DNA of 64,000 nucleotides. Origin: Truepera sp965215315 (lineage in GTDB: Bacteria; Deinococcota; Deinococci; Deinococcales; Trueperaceae). The stretch spans positions 1,488,001 through 1,552,000 of the forward strand of contig CBDCDB010000008.1 of NCBI GenBank assembly GCA_965215315.1, written 5' to 3'. Made by a program: the position numbers and the translations under genes. This document shows, one piece after another, positions 55,720 to 64,000 of this stretch. How positions within the stretch are numbered: the first letter of the stretch is position 1; each line of letters opens with the position of its first letter. The notes beneath the pieces are model-generated. The model saw only the letters and a list, made by a program, of their open reading frames with translations. It ran no database searches and was not told the origin of the DNA.

Positions 55720-56377
55720 GATTAGTTGATTCCGGAATTACATCTTGTGGAAGTGGCAGGTTTTCAAGAAACTGAAACCAAAAACCCATAAAATCCCTGA
55801 AGTCATTTGTCGAGCAGATTAAAAAGTTGTACCTTACACGCTCTAGTACGCCGTTTTGGTTTTTCTCGAGCTTTTCTGACAAGAATATAATCTCACCTAT
55901 TCTCCGACTACTCGGAGCAACGAAGATATTTCCGTGCGCCAAAGCGTTACGAATGGTTGCCAAGACGGATTCTAACCGTAGATTGTCTTTGATTCTTTCG
56001 GCACGCTCGAGTTCATCCCAACCCATCGGGTCATCAGGATATTTTTCGAGTGTTGTTAGAGCAAGCGTCCCTCCTTTCCATGTGCCAACTTCTCTGGGCC
56101 AGAGTGTAGACCCCCAAAACGGTTTCTCCTGCATTAAAATATCCAACCTTTCAGCAGCTACTTCAAATCGCTCCCTATCTTTTGTAGGGTGCGGAACGTT
56201 CCGTTTCTTAAGTCGCTCAAATGGTACGATAAGCCCTGATGAAGCAACCGTGAGCATTAGCGTAACTTCTAGACCCTGCTCCCTTGCGGTTTCGTACTGG
56301 GTGTCTAAAATAGTTTTTAACCTTTTAGGATAATCTCGGATAAAGTTTTCGTATTTAGACATGGAAAATCTTACCAT
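55688..56377 (-). CDS. HEPN-domain protein (pEK499_p136-like)
   Basis: A 229-residue protein with the HEPN signature R-x4-H in IRNALAHGN (Arg143, His148 when counted from 56377). Around it, LMLTVASSGLIVPFERL and HPTKDRERFE resemble the HEPN group named after pEK499_p136. HEPN proteins are often RNases or parts of toxin and defence modules. A second ATG at 56362 may be the true start, since TAAGAT ends 5 nt upstream. It is divergent from rimO and overlaps the methyltransferase-like gene. Confidence 0.72.
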   Translation of the reverse strand: MVRFSMSKYENFIRDYPKRLKTILDTQYETAREQGLEVTLMLTVASSGLIVPFERLKKRNVPHPTKDRERFEVAAERLDILMQEKPFWGSTLWPREVGTWKGGTLALTTLEKYPDDPMGWDELERAERIKDNLRLESVLATIRNALAHGNIFVAPSSRRIGEIIFLSEKLEKNQNGVLERVRYNFLICSTNDFRDFMGFWFQFLENLPLPQDVIPESTNLDYVGSGAAD

Positions 56378-56395
56378 CTAGTTTTTGGAGTTAAA

Positions 56396-57748
56396 ATGTC
56401 TGGCAAAGTCGGTTTTGTAAGTCTGGGCTGCCCCAAAGCCTTAGTTGATAGCGAACGTATCCTTACCCAGCTCCGCGCCGAGGGCTACAGCGTCGTCCCG
56501 AGCTATGACGAAGCGGAAGTTGTCGTCGTCAATACCTGCGGCTTTATCACCCCAGCGGTCGAAGAGTCTTTAGGCGCAATCGGTGAAGCATTAGAGCAAA
56601 ACGGTAAGGTCATCGTCACAGGTTGCTTGGGCGAACGCCCGGATGAGATTATGGAACGTCACCCAAGCGTGTTAGCCGTTACCGGACAGGCCGACGTTGA
56701 GGGCGTGATGGACGCCGTTCACCGCACCCTGCCCCGAGACGACAACCCCTTTACCAGCCTTGTCCCGCCGCAAGGCGTCAAGCTCACGCCGCGTCACTAT
56801 TCGTATCTGAAGATTGCCGAAGGTTGCAATCACAAATGCGCGTTTTGTATCATCCCGCAGATGCGCGGGTTGCAAGACTCGAGAGACGCTGGCGACATCC
56901 TCTACGAAGCCTACCGGCTGGTAGCGAGCGGCACCAAAGAGCTGTTAGTCATCGCGCAAGATTCGTCGGCTTACGGCTCGGACATCGGGCACCGCGAAAG
57001 TGAGTTTCAGGGGCGGCAGGTCGGCGCACACCTTGTCCCGCTCGTTACGGAACTTTCTGAAATGGGCGTGTGGGTGCGGCTTCACTACGTCTACCCGTAT
57101 CCGCACGTCAAAAACCTGATTCCGCTGATGGCAGAGGGCAAGCTTCTCCCCTATCTAGATGTGCCGCTGCAACACGCGAGCCCCAAGATTTTGAAAGCAA
57201 TGCGGCGTCCCGGTGGCGCAATAAGTCACTTGGAAACCGTCCAAGCGTGGCGCGACATCTGTCCGGAGCTGGCGATTCGTTCGACCTTTATTGTGGGTTT
57301 CCCAGGTGAGACTGAAGACGACTTTACGCAGCTTCTGGACTTTTTACGGGAGGCGAGGCTCGAGCGCGTCGGCGCGTTTACCTACAGCGAGGTTCCGGGC
57401 GCGGTGGCAAACAGTTTCGACAACCAGGTGCCTGAAGAGGTGAAGCAGGAGCGGTTTGAAAGGTTGATGGCGACGCAGCAAGAGATTAGTCTGGATATTA
57501 GCCGAAGCAAAGTTGGGCGAGAGATAGAGGTCATCGTAGACGATTACGGCGAGTTTCCCGGCGATTTAGTAGGCCGCACGAAAGCCGACGCGCCGGGGAT
57601 TGACGGTAATGTTTTTGCGGTAGGTGATGGCACCGTAAAAATTGGCGATATCGTCAAGGTGAAAATTATGGGGGCGACGGCTTACGATTTGACGGGTGAC
57701 GTTGTAGGTACGGTGGCGTGGAGACCTAATGTTCTGACGATGGTCTAA
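56396..57748 (+). CDS. rimO: Ribosomal protein S12 methylthiotransferase
   Basis: Radical-SAM enzyme that methylthiolates an Asp of ribosomal protein S12. The first [4Fe-4S] cluster uses Cys12, Cys48 and Cys77; the radical-SAM triad Cys144, Cys148, Cys151 lies in CNHKCAFC, followed by IIPQMRG. A TRAM domain closes the 450-residue protein. RimO is preferred to MiaB by SLGCPKALVDSE at the start. The ATG follows GGAG 7 nt upstream. Confidence 0.94.
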   Translation: MSGKVGFVSLGCPKALVDSERILTQLRAEGYSVVPSYDEAEVVVVNTCGFITPAVEESLGAIGEALEQNGKVIVTGCLGERPDEIMERHPSVLAVTGQADVEGVMDAVHRTLPRDDNPFTSLVPPQGVKLTPRHYSYLKIAEGCNHKCAFCIIPQMRGLQDSRDAGDILYEAYRLVASGTKELLVIAQDSSAYGSDIGHRESEFQGRQVGAHLVPLVTELSEMGVWVRLHYVYPYPHVKNLIPLMAEGKLLPYLDVPLQHASPKILKAMRRPGGAISHLETVQAWRDICPELAIRSTFIVGFPGETEDDFTQLLDFLREARLERVGAFTYSEVPGAVANSFDNQVPEEVKQERFERLMATQQEISLDISRSKVGREIEVIVDDYGEFPGDLVGRTKADAPGIDGNVFAVGDGTVKIGDIVKVKIMGATAYDLTGDVVGTVAWRPNVLTMV

Positions 57749-57973
57749 AAGCCATGGAAGTTGAGGAAACAGCAGATGGAGCTAAACTACGCTGAGCTTA
57801 TCGCTCGAGCTAAAACGCTAGTTCGACCGATAACGTTGACAGCACCGGATTTAGACGCGGCGACCGTAGGATGCGTGCTCGTAACCGAAACCAACCTGTA
57901 CGAAGGTGTTTGTATTCATCTGTCGTGCGGGTTAGGCTTTTGCGCTGAAGCGGCGGCGATTGCCAACATGATT

Positions 57974-58956
57974 TAGCATTTGCATCAATCATAGCCACAG
58001 TGATTAAAGCAGTTCTGAACCTCTTGCGGTGAGACGGTAGCAATAGCTTTAGCGATAGCGTTGATGAGGTCGGCGACAAGAGTTGCGCGGGCTTTTCTAA
58101 GAAAGGCTTTGACTTTAGAGAAGACGAGTTCGATGGGATTAAAGTCGGGTGAGTAGGTTGGGAGGTAGCCAAGGTAGCAGCCTGCACCTTCAACGAGTCG
58201 CCTGACGTTTTTGTTGTGGTGAATGGTGAAGTTATCCATAAACACCACTTGTCCAGGGTTTAGCGTGGGGACGAGTACCTCACGCAAGTAGGTGAGAAAC
58301 GCCGTAGTATCTACAGCACCGGGATGAATCAGGCAACGTTCAGGGTCGAGTCCTTGTGGGGTAATTGCAGCGATTAAGCTGAGCTTGCCTTCTCTGCGTC
58401 TGGGGGCGTCATCGACTGCACGGGTTCCTTTAGCTGAGCGGGCGTAGGTGCGGGTCAGTCCCAACCACGCCCCGCTTTCATCTAGAAACACAAAGTCTTC
58501 GGCCTCGAGCCGGGTGACTTCGGCTAACCACTGTTCGCGAGCAGCTTCGTCCCGTTCTTTGGCGTAGAGACGCTTTTTTTACGCGTGATACCCAGTCGTT
58601 TGCAATACAAGTTCACCGTCGAAAAGGCGAGGTTGACGCTCTGTTCCTCGGCAAACCGTTCAGCATGTTCTATCAGCGTCTCATCGCTATGCGCCTCGAG
58701 CTGCCGCTTAAACGCCTGCACCTGTTCCGGGGTTAGCTTGCGGGTGCGGCCTGGTGAGGTTCTTGCTTTGAGTTCGCCTTGCCCAGCGCGTGCTAGGTAA
58801 CGATAAACCGTCGCTCGGTCTATTTTGAAACGTCTTGCTACTTCTACCTTAGCAAGCCCTTCTTCCTCAACTGCTATTACGATTCTCGTTCTTAAGTCTT
58901 CCGAGTACGCTCGCATTCCTTACTATCGTGTGTCGTAACCTATTTTGCAAATGCTA
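57974..58956 (-). mobile_element. IS630-family element 4, inside the deaminase gene
   Basis: 983 bp with perfect 11-bp inverted ends TAGCATTTGCA (57974-57984) and TGCAAATGCTA (58946-58956). ATT lies on both sides as an apparent target duplication. It carries a two-frame transposase on the minus strand like element 2. With perfect ends and a clean duplication it looks the youngest of the four. Confidence 0.9.
57985..58916 (-). CDS. IS630 transposase, two frames joined by -1 shift at an A7 run
   Basis: The first frame (from ATG 58916) has the HTH part beginning MRAYSEDLRTRIV. At CGT AAA AAA AGC the zero frame runs on for a short stretch of unrelated residues, whereas a -1 shift on the seven A's continues as KRLYAKERDEAAREQWL into the DDE part with Asp in FVFLDESGAW, Asp in VVFMDNFTIHH and Glu in FNPIELVFSKVK. 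The position matches the break in element 2 (right after ITRK), so the slippage is likely programmed. The transposase may be active. Confidence 0.85.
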
Positions 58957-59142
58957 ATTAAAGGCGGAGAAACGAAGATTAAGACGATTGTTGCTGTCTC
59001 GAGTCACGTCATCAGCCCTTGCGGAAGGTGCCGAGAAATGATGGCTCAGGTTGACCGGGACAACTTTGACACAGATGTCCTGATGCCGGACAACCAGGTG
59101 GCGAAGCTCCGCGATTTGCTGCCGCACCACTGGCTGTAAACG

Positions 59143-59172
59143 AAAAGAACGCTCCTGAGTTCAGGAGCGTTC
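59143..59172 (-). terminator. Terminator of the aap-like operon
   Basis: A 10-bp perfect stem (GAACGCTCCT, 59147-59156 with 59163-59172) followed on the minus strand by TTTT. It lies 19 bp beyond the ATPase gene stop and just past the convergent deaminase remnant. Confidence 0.85.
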
Positions 59173-59190
59173 CTAAATAAAAAGTTACGT

Positions 59191-59994
59191 TTAGTCTTTC
59201 GCAGCTTTCAAAATCTTCGACAAAAACGACTTGGTGCGCTCTTCTTGCGGGTTGGTAAAGAAGTGTTCAGGCGACCCAACTTCGACAATCTGTCCCCTGT
59301 CCATAAAAATCACGCGGTCGCCCACTTCACGGGCAAACCCCATCTCGTGCGTCACCACAATCATAGTGATGCCCTCTTTAGCAAGGTTGACCATGACTTC
59401 CAAAACCTCACCGATGACCTCGGGGTCTAAAGCAGAGGTCGGTTCGTCGAAGAGCATGACTTTGGGTTCCATCGTCAGTGCCCGCGCAATTGCCACGCGC
59501 TGCTGCTGTCCACCCGAAAGCTGACCGGGATATTTGTCGGCTTGCTCGGGAATGCCAACTTTCTCCAAAAAGTACCGCGCCCGCTCCTCAGCTTTGGAGC
59601 GTTTCCACTTCCGTACGCGGACGGGGGCCAAGATGATATTTTCCAGCACGGTTAGGTGCGGAAACAGGTTGAACTGTTGAAACACCATCCCGGTTTCACG
59701 GCGAATCTGGTCGATTTTTTTAACGTCGTCGGTGAGTTCTACGCCGTCCACGGTGATTTTTCCCTGTTGGTGTTCCTCGAGCCTATTCACACACCGAATC
59801 AGCGTAGACTTACCTGAACCCGACGGCCCAATCACGACCACGACTTCGGCTTTGTTGACCGACAAGTTGATGTCTTTGAGAACGTGGAACTCACCGAACC
59901 ATTTATTCAAGTCGGCAATTTCAATAATCTTTTCCCCGTCTTGCGGCGCATCGGCCCGAACGTTATCACTATTTTTGTTGACAGTAACAGTCAC
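59191..59994 (-). CDS. aapP: Amino-acid ABC transporter ATPase
   Basis: ATP-binding subunit of the polar amino-acid family, 267 residues. Walker A GPSGSGKS (56-63), signature LSGGQ (159-163) and Walker B LFDEPTSALD (181-190) are intact, with the family start NKWFGEFHVLKDI. The start is GTG at 59994 with AGGAG upstream. It is last in the operon aapJ-aapQ-aapM-aapP. Confidence 0.93.
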   Translation of the reverse strand: MTVTVNKNSDNVRADAPQDGEKIIEIADLNKWFGEFHVLKDINLSVNKAEVVVVIGPSGSGKSTLIRCVNRLEEHQQGKITVDGVELTDDVKKIDQIRRETGMVFQQFNLFPHLTVLENIILAPVRVRKWKRSKAEERARYFLEKVGIPEQADKYPGQLSGGQQQRVAIARALTMEPKVMLFDEPTSALDPEVIGEVLEVMVNLAKEGITMIVVTHEMGFAREVGDRVIFMDRGQIVEVGSPEHFFTNPQEERTKSFLSKILKAAKD

Positions 59995-60014
59995 AACTAT
60001 CTCCTAACTACGCC

Positions 60015-61235
60015 TTAGCGTGTGCCTACGCCGAGTTCAGCCTCGAGCTGCCGACTCGCGCGGCTCATCCGGAAGGCGAAAAACCAGTAGATAAAGGCTA
60101 AAAAGAGGCAGAGCTCGAGCCTTACCCCACCCTGAACTTGCAACGACGCCGGTTGCTGCGCGACGATGTTGTAAATATTAAAAAAGTCTTGCAACCCGAC
60201 AATCAGTACGAGTGAGGTATCCTTAAAGAGTCCGATAGATTGCCCGACAATCGCTGGAATCACCGCCTTAAGCGCTTGCGGCAAGATAATCAGCTGCATC
60301 GACTGCCAGCCTGAGAGTCCAAGCGCCCGCGCCGCTTCCCCTTGACCTTTGGCGACTGCCTGAAGCCCACCACGCACGTTTTCTGCCATGTAAGCCGCCG
60401 AAAAGAGGGTCAGCGCAACAAACGCCTTGTTGAGGGCGCTGATCCGGTCGGTGTCGATATTTAGGAGGAGCGGCACCATCAAAGACGCGATGAAGAGCCA
60501 GGTGATCAGCGGTGCTCCGCGAACGACCTCGATAAAGGCGATACAGACATATTTGATGGTCGGCAAACTGCTCCTGCGACCGAGGGCGAGCGCGATACCG
60601 AGCGGAAAACTGACGGTGATGCCGACGACTGACAAGATGAGCGTCAGCATAAAGCCGCCCCATTCACGGGTCGGTACGACGCGCCACTCGCCGCTGCGAA
60701 CGCCCGGAAGACCGTAAAGCAGCACGATACCGACGACGAGTGCGCCGAGCCACGCCCACATCAGTCCGGACATCACCCTGGGGCTAAGCCGACCGAAGCC
60801 GAAACCGACGAGAGCTGATACGCCGACGGCTAACCAACCCCAGCGCACGGCCTCCCAGTAAAGAATCCCCAGCACCGCCAAAGCGACAACCATAACGAGA
60901 AGTTGAACGAAAACGCCCCGGACGATGCGCCCGGTACCGCTTTGAGACGCACCTGCGGTTACGCCTAACAGCGTCATAAACATCGCGGCGACCGACAGGG
61001 GACGATCTAGCAGGTCGGCGGGGTAGCGGTAGACGGCGAACAGCTTAAGGTTGTTCCAGAGTTGCTGCCAGTTCCCCGCTAAAATGATCCAGGTGAGCAG
61101 TTCGTAAAGGACGAAAGCCACACCAACAGCGATAACAACGGTAGCAACGCTGCTGATGGGCGAGTTAAACAGGTTGCGGCGGAGCCACGCGGACGCGCCA
61201 GTCTCGAGCGTAGGGGGGCGACGCGCCTCGATCAC
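60015..61235 (-). CDS. aapM: Amino-acid ABC permease, AapM-like
   Basis: A 406-residue permease. The N-terminal half adds several membrane helices ahead of the standard permease domain, typical of AapM/BztC. The coupling loop is GQGEAARALGLSGWQ, after RGGLQAVAKG. The start overlaps the aapQ stop by 4 nt, so the two membrane subunits are made together. Together they would import polar L-amino acids such as glutamate, aspartate or glutamine. Confidence 0.88.
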   Translation of the reverse strand: MIEARRPPTLETGASAWLRRNLFNSPISSVATVVIAVGVAFVLYELLTWIILAGNWQQLWNNLKLFAVYRYPADLLDRPLSVAAMFMTLLGVTAGASQSGTGRIVRGVFVQLLVMVVALAVLGILYWEAVRWGWLAVGVSALVGFGFGRLSPRVMSGLMWAWLGALVVGIVLLYGLPGVRSGEWRVVPTREWGGFMLTLILSVVGITVSFPLGIALALGRRSSLPTIKYVCIAFIEVVRGAPLITWLFIASLMVPLLLNIDTDRISALNKAFVALTLFSAAYMAENVRGGLQAVAKGQGEAARALGLSGWQSMQLIILPQALKAVIPAIVGQSIGLFKDTSLVLIVGLQDFFNIYNIVAQQPASLQVQGGVRLELCLFLAFIYWFFAFRMSRASRQLEAELGVGTR

Positions 61236-63175
61236 CGCTCGACCAGCGCAAACCGGGCGTTGACGACGTTAAGAACAAAAGCGAAAGCGAAGCTCACAAG
61301 CAGATATCCTCCGATAATAATAACAATAATCGGCACCGTCGCCCCGGTCTGGTTGCCGATAATCCGGCCGATGGCGAAAAAGTCGATAAAGGTAATCAGC
61401 AGTGCCAAAGACGAGTTTTTGGTGAGGTTGAGGTATTGGCTTAACAGGGGCGGCAAGATGATGCGGAGCGCCTGCGGGAAAACGATCAAGTTAAACGTCT
61501 GGCGGTCGCTGAGACCGACCGACTTGGCGGCTTCACGTTGACCTTTATTGACGGCCTGGATACCGCCGCGAACGATTTCGGAGATAAACGACGCGGTGTA
61601 GATAACTAGACCGAGGAGCAGCGCGAGAAACGGCGCGGAGAGCTGGACACCGCCTTCGTAGCTGGTCAGCGGGACGGTCGGAATGCTGAGGACGAGGGGG
61701 CCGCTCGGCAAGATGTTGACGCTCGCATCGATAGGGGGCGGCGCGTCGGCGTCGGCAGTTTCATCACCGCCGCCGCCGAATAGACCGGCAGGACTCGAGG
61801 TGTCCCCACTATCGTTACTGCTGCTTGCACCACCAAACAAACCCGCAGGGCTCGAGGTGTCTCCACCACGGCTCGTTGTGCCCGCTTCTGTTTGCGGTTC
61901 ATCTGCAGCGGCTGACGCCGCAGCGGCTGCTTCGGTAGCGGCGTCGAGCTGAGCCTGCGACTCAAAGGGCGGCAACCGAAACTGCCCGGTACGGTCAGCC
62001 GTCAAGGTTTCTTCAAAACCCTCGACGCTAAGGAGCAGCGGCAGGCCGTTGAAGCCTCCTTGATCGGGGTTCTCGAGGTTTCGCTCCTCATCCCTATCGT
62101 ATTCACCGTTGCCGTTACGGTCGCGGTAGACGAGCCCGGACGAAGGAAAGTTGAAGTAGTGAACGGCGAGCCCCTGCGCCGCGTCAGGATTGGCAAACGT
62201 CACTTCGGCGCTGCTGAACTGACTTTCTCTCAGCGCCGCAAAGCGAAAGGTGCTCTGTACCCGCCGCCGCGATTCGACGATGTTTTGGGTATTCTGTGAT
62301 AGCACCGCCTGCGGAACACTGATCTCTACTCGGGTATACGGGAGCGCACGTTCGCCCTGACCCTGAACACCGTTCCCGTCAGCGTCGACAAAGACCGTAC
62401 CGCGCCCACGGTCGGCGTCAAAGTCTGTAGTTGTCCCGTCAGGCAGCGGTTGTGAAGCTAGCGGAAACCCGATACCGGCGACGACGACCGCCGCTATGAG
62501 CGGAAAGAGCCACGCGTTGCCCGGAAGTTCCGAACGGCGTATCTGTACCCGCCGAATGATGTAGAAGATGGTAAAAAGTGCCAGCGCCCCGCCCAGCCAC
62601 GGCAACCACGCGTTAAAGCTGTAGCCCGGATAGAACCACGGCAGTGCTAACCCTACTTGGCTGAAGTACGCGCCAAAGGGCAGTTCGACAGGGTTGCTGA
62701 TCAGTGGCGGTAGCGGAATCAGCACCGCGTAAAACCAGAACACAAGCTGCACCGCGAGCGGCGTATTACGGATCGTCTCGACGTAAACAAGCGCAATTTG
62801 TCGTAGCAGCCAGTTTTTCGACAGCCGCATCACACCGATCAAGATGCCGAGCAGCGTGGCCAGCACCACACCGATAAGCGCAACCCGTAGGGTGTTGAGG
62901 ACGCCGACTAACAGCGCCCGTGCAAAGGTGTCGCTGGGACTGTACGAGATAAGCGACTCGCCGATGGGAATCCCGGCGCGCGAATCTAGAAACCCAAAGT
63001 TCGCAGGGATACGCGAACGCTCGAGCGCCGAGGTCACGTTGAAATACATGACTAAAATACCTAAAATAAGCGCGGTCACGAAGATAACCTGCGCCAGCGT
63101 CCCGAGCACCTTGACGTTGCGGTAAAAGGGAATTCGCTCTGATTCGGCTTGTAACGTACGCGCTCGCGTCGCCAT
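61232..63175 (-). CDS. aapQ: Amino-acid ABC permease, AapQ-like, with a large SdrD_B-like insert
   Basis: The permease has 647 residues; AapQ/BztB proteins are usually about 400. Residues 1-240 and 510-647 are normal, including the coupling loop KGQREAAKSVGL. Between them, about 242-505 form an extracytoplasmic insert. It holds a segment GTVFVDADGNGVQGQGE (Asp264, Asp266, Asn268, Glu275) and a second loop DRNGNGEYDRDEE (Asp352, Asn354, Asn356, Glu363), both like Ca-binding SdrD_B/EF-hand loops. A Ser/Gly/Ala-rich linker with two copies of GDTSSPAGLFGG follows. Confidence 0.85.
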   Translation of the reverse strand: MATRARTLQAESERIPFYRNVKVLGTLAQVIFVTALILGILVMYFNVTSALERSRIPANFGFLDSRAGIPIGESLISYSPSDTFARALLVGVLNTLRVALIGVVLATLLGILIGVMRLSKNWLLRQIALVYVETIRNTPLAVQLVFWFYAVLIPLPPLISNPVELPFGAYFSQVGLALPWFYPGYSFNAWLPWLGGALALFTIFYIIRRVQIRRSELPGNAWLFPLIAAVVVAGIGFPLASQPLPDGTTTDFDADRGRGTVFVDADGNGVQGQGERALPYTRVEISVPQAVLSQNTQNIVESRRRVQSTFRFAALRESQFSSAEVTFANPDAAQGLAVHYFNFPSSGLVYRDRNGNGEYDRDEERNLENPDQGGFNGLPLLLSVEGFEETLTADRTGQFRLPPFESQAQLDAATEAAAAASAAADEPQTEAGTTSRGGDTSSPAGLFGGASSSNDSGDTSSPAGLFGGGGDETADADAPPPIDASVNILPSGPLVLSIPTVPLTSYEGGVQLSAPFLALLLGLVIYTASFISEIVRGGIQAVNKGQREAAKSVGLSDRQTFNLIVFPQALRIILPPLLSQYLNLTKNSSLALLITFIDFFAIGRIIGNQTGATVPIIVIIIGGYLLVSFAFAFVLNVVNARFALVER

Positions 63176-63252
63176 CTCGACCTCCTGACAGTTGCTGAAT
63201 AGGTGTTTAGGTGCTAGCTCATTAGGTTTTAGCGGCGCTGGTACTGTGGCTT

Positions 63253-63287
63253 ATAAATAAAAATAGGGGGTGGTTGACCCACCCCCC
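63253..63287 (-). terminator. Attenuating terminator between aapJ and aapQ
   Basis: An 8-bp perfect GC stem (GGGGGTGG 63266-63273 with 63279-63286) followed on the minus strand by TATTTTTATTT. It lies just after the binding-protein gene and would reduce read-through into the permease genes. Confidence 0.85.
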
Positions 63288-63302
63288 TCAGCGTTTTTCG
63301 CT

Positions 63303-64000
63303 CTAGCGGAAGGGCATCCCGTAGAGGAGGCCGCCGTCGCTCCACTGGGCGTTAAGGCCGCGCGGGATATTGAACTGTGTATCCGGGCCCAGGTTGCGGT
63401 CGTAGATTTCGCCGTAGTTGCCAGTAGCCTGAATAGCGGTGAGCATCGCGGTGGGCTCGAGACCAAGTTGCTGCACGGGCTCGGGCTCGGTTCCGAGGAG
63501 ACGCTGCACGTCTGGAACCTGCGAGGTTTCAGCCTGCTCCGCAGCATTTTCCGAGGTAATTCCGTATTCTTCAGCGCCGAAGAGGGCGTACATCACCCAG
63601 CTTACGACGTCGTGCCACTGGCTATCACCCTGAAGCACGGCGGGTGCCAACGGCTCTTTTGAGATGGTCGACTCGAGGATTTTGTGAGCGCTGGGGTCTT
63701 GGAGCGTCGGTACATAGCTGGCCAAACCCGACTTGTCCGTCGTCCAGGCGTCAACGGCACCCTGATCATAAGCCCGAACGAGCTGGTCAGCCTGTTCAAA
63801 AATGACCGGTTCGTACTGAATGTTAAGTGCGCCCATCACGTCGGCAAGGTTGAGTTCGGTCGTTGTTCCGGACTGCACGCCGATGCGTAAGCCCTCGAGG
63901 TCTTGGAGTTCGTTGATCCCTGAATCGGTGCGAACCATAAACCCTTGACCGTCATAAAAGTTGACGGGCGCAAAGTCCAGTCCAACGTCGCTGTCGCGGC
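63303..64000 (-). CDS. aapJ: Amino-acid ABC binding protein, AapJ-like (5' end outside window)
   Basis: The receptor of the polar amino-acid importer. The frame is open to the window edge, so the N-terminus and signal peptide are missing. Visible features match the AapJ/BztA group: LDFAPVNFYDGQGFMV at the start of the visible part, GVQSGTTTELNLAD, ADAWTTDKSGLAS-like segment (VDAWTTDKSGLASY), and GNYGEIYDRNLG with GLNAQWSDGGLLYG at the C-terminus. First gene of the operon; a terminator-like hairpin follows. Confidence 0.93.
   Translation of the reverse strand, partial: RDSDVGLDFAPVNFYDGQGFMVRTDSGINELQDLEGLRIGVQSGTTTELNLADVMGALNIQYEPVIFEQADQLVRAYDQGAVDAWTTDKSGLASYVPTLQDPSAHKILESTISKEPLAPAVLQGDSQWHDVVSWVMYALFGAEEYGITSENAAEQAETSQVPDVQRLLGTEPEPVQQLGLEPTAMLTAIQATGNYGEIYDRNLGPDTQFNIPRGLNAQWSDGGLLYGMPFR

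Larger units (their letters stand above)
57776..59139 (+). pseudogene. Cytidine deaminase-like gene split by IS630 element 4
   Basis: The first part (57776-57973) ends in GFCAEAAAIANMI, holding the first Zn Cys and catalytic Glu (CAE). The second part (58957-59139) continues as KGGETKIKTIVAVSS, then SPCGRCREMM with the two other Zn ligands and a late LLPHHW. Removing the IS630 element and one copy of a 3-bp ATT duplication rejoins them in frame as ANMIKGGE, giving about 125 residues, a normal size. The gene is inactive while the element is present. Relatives deaminate cytidine or blasticidin S. Confidence 0.85.

Noticed and set aside
61683..61952. 89-codon frame opposite the aapQ insert
   Set aside because: Mirror of the Ser/Gly/Ala-rich linker; no start signal.

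Overview
This 64 kb window is a typical bacterial chromosome segment of moderately high GC. It most likely comes from the Deinococcota (Deinococcus-Thermus), perhaps a Truepera-like lineage. The support is indirect: a eukaryote-type isoleucyl-tRNA synthetase behind a T-box leader, an AapJQMP-type amino-acid transporter, SBBP-repeat lipoproteins, and many genes with a TANNNT -10 element ending 6-7 nt before the start codon (leaderless transcription, well known in Deinococcus). No rRNA marker is present, so the assignment is an inference. No CRISPR array, prophage or rRNA operon was seen.

Layout. 1-7.3 kb: end of pnp, an RNase J gene, an SBBP lipoprotein, a gamma-glutamylcyclotransferase-like protein, a SagB-type oxidoreductase and mutY. 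7.4-11.5 kb: tRNA-His and tRNA-Leu, then the proteostasis operon tig-clpP-clpX and a VOC protein. 11.5-15.1 kb, minus strand: iscS, an IscR-like regulator and rho. 15.2-21.8 kb: T-box-ileS, a Nudix gene, gap and pgk. 21.8-29.4 kb: an AlgX/AlgJ-like protein, pyrophosphatase, an MFS carrier, a patatin and an agmatine-to-putrescine operon (aguA, a P-loop kinase-like gene, aguB).

29.4-41 kb is the disturbed part. It holds three IS630-type elements, an N-terminally truncated metallo-beta-lactamase, an SRPBCC gene with one amber codon, a remnant of a larger regulator and a decayed SBBP gene, set among intact LysM/M23 peptidase, recQ, phosphatase, Nudix, NAT and TetR genes. 41-45.3 kb: mgtE, folC, an APH-type kinase and an SDR. 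45.4-54.3 kb is an amino-sugar uptake and catabolism cluster: BadF-type kinase, ABC importer without its ATPase, nanE, RpiR regulator, a DUF4127 protein and an FAD oxidoreductase. 54.3-59.1 kb: a YceH-like gene, a TatA-like gene, a HEPN gene overlapping a methyltransferase-like gene, rimO, and a cytidine deaminase gene split by a fourth IS630 element. 59.2-64 kb: an aapJQMP-like operon whose AapQ permease carries a large SdrD_B-like insert.

The most unusual signals run through the whole window rather than sitting in one locus. The palindrome CTCGAG occurs several times more often than base composition predicts, and the octamer CCGTAAAA/TTTTACGG is even more enriched. Both occur on either strand, in different reading frames and outside genes. 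Other points worth a check are the AapQ insert, the HEPN plus methyltransferase-like pair, the DUF4127/FAD cluster, and repeated -1 frameshifts at A-runs in the IS630 transposases.
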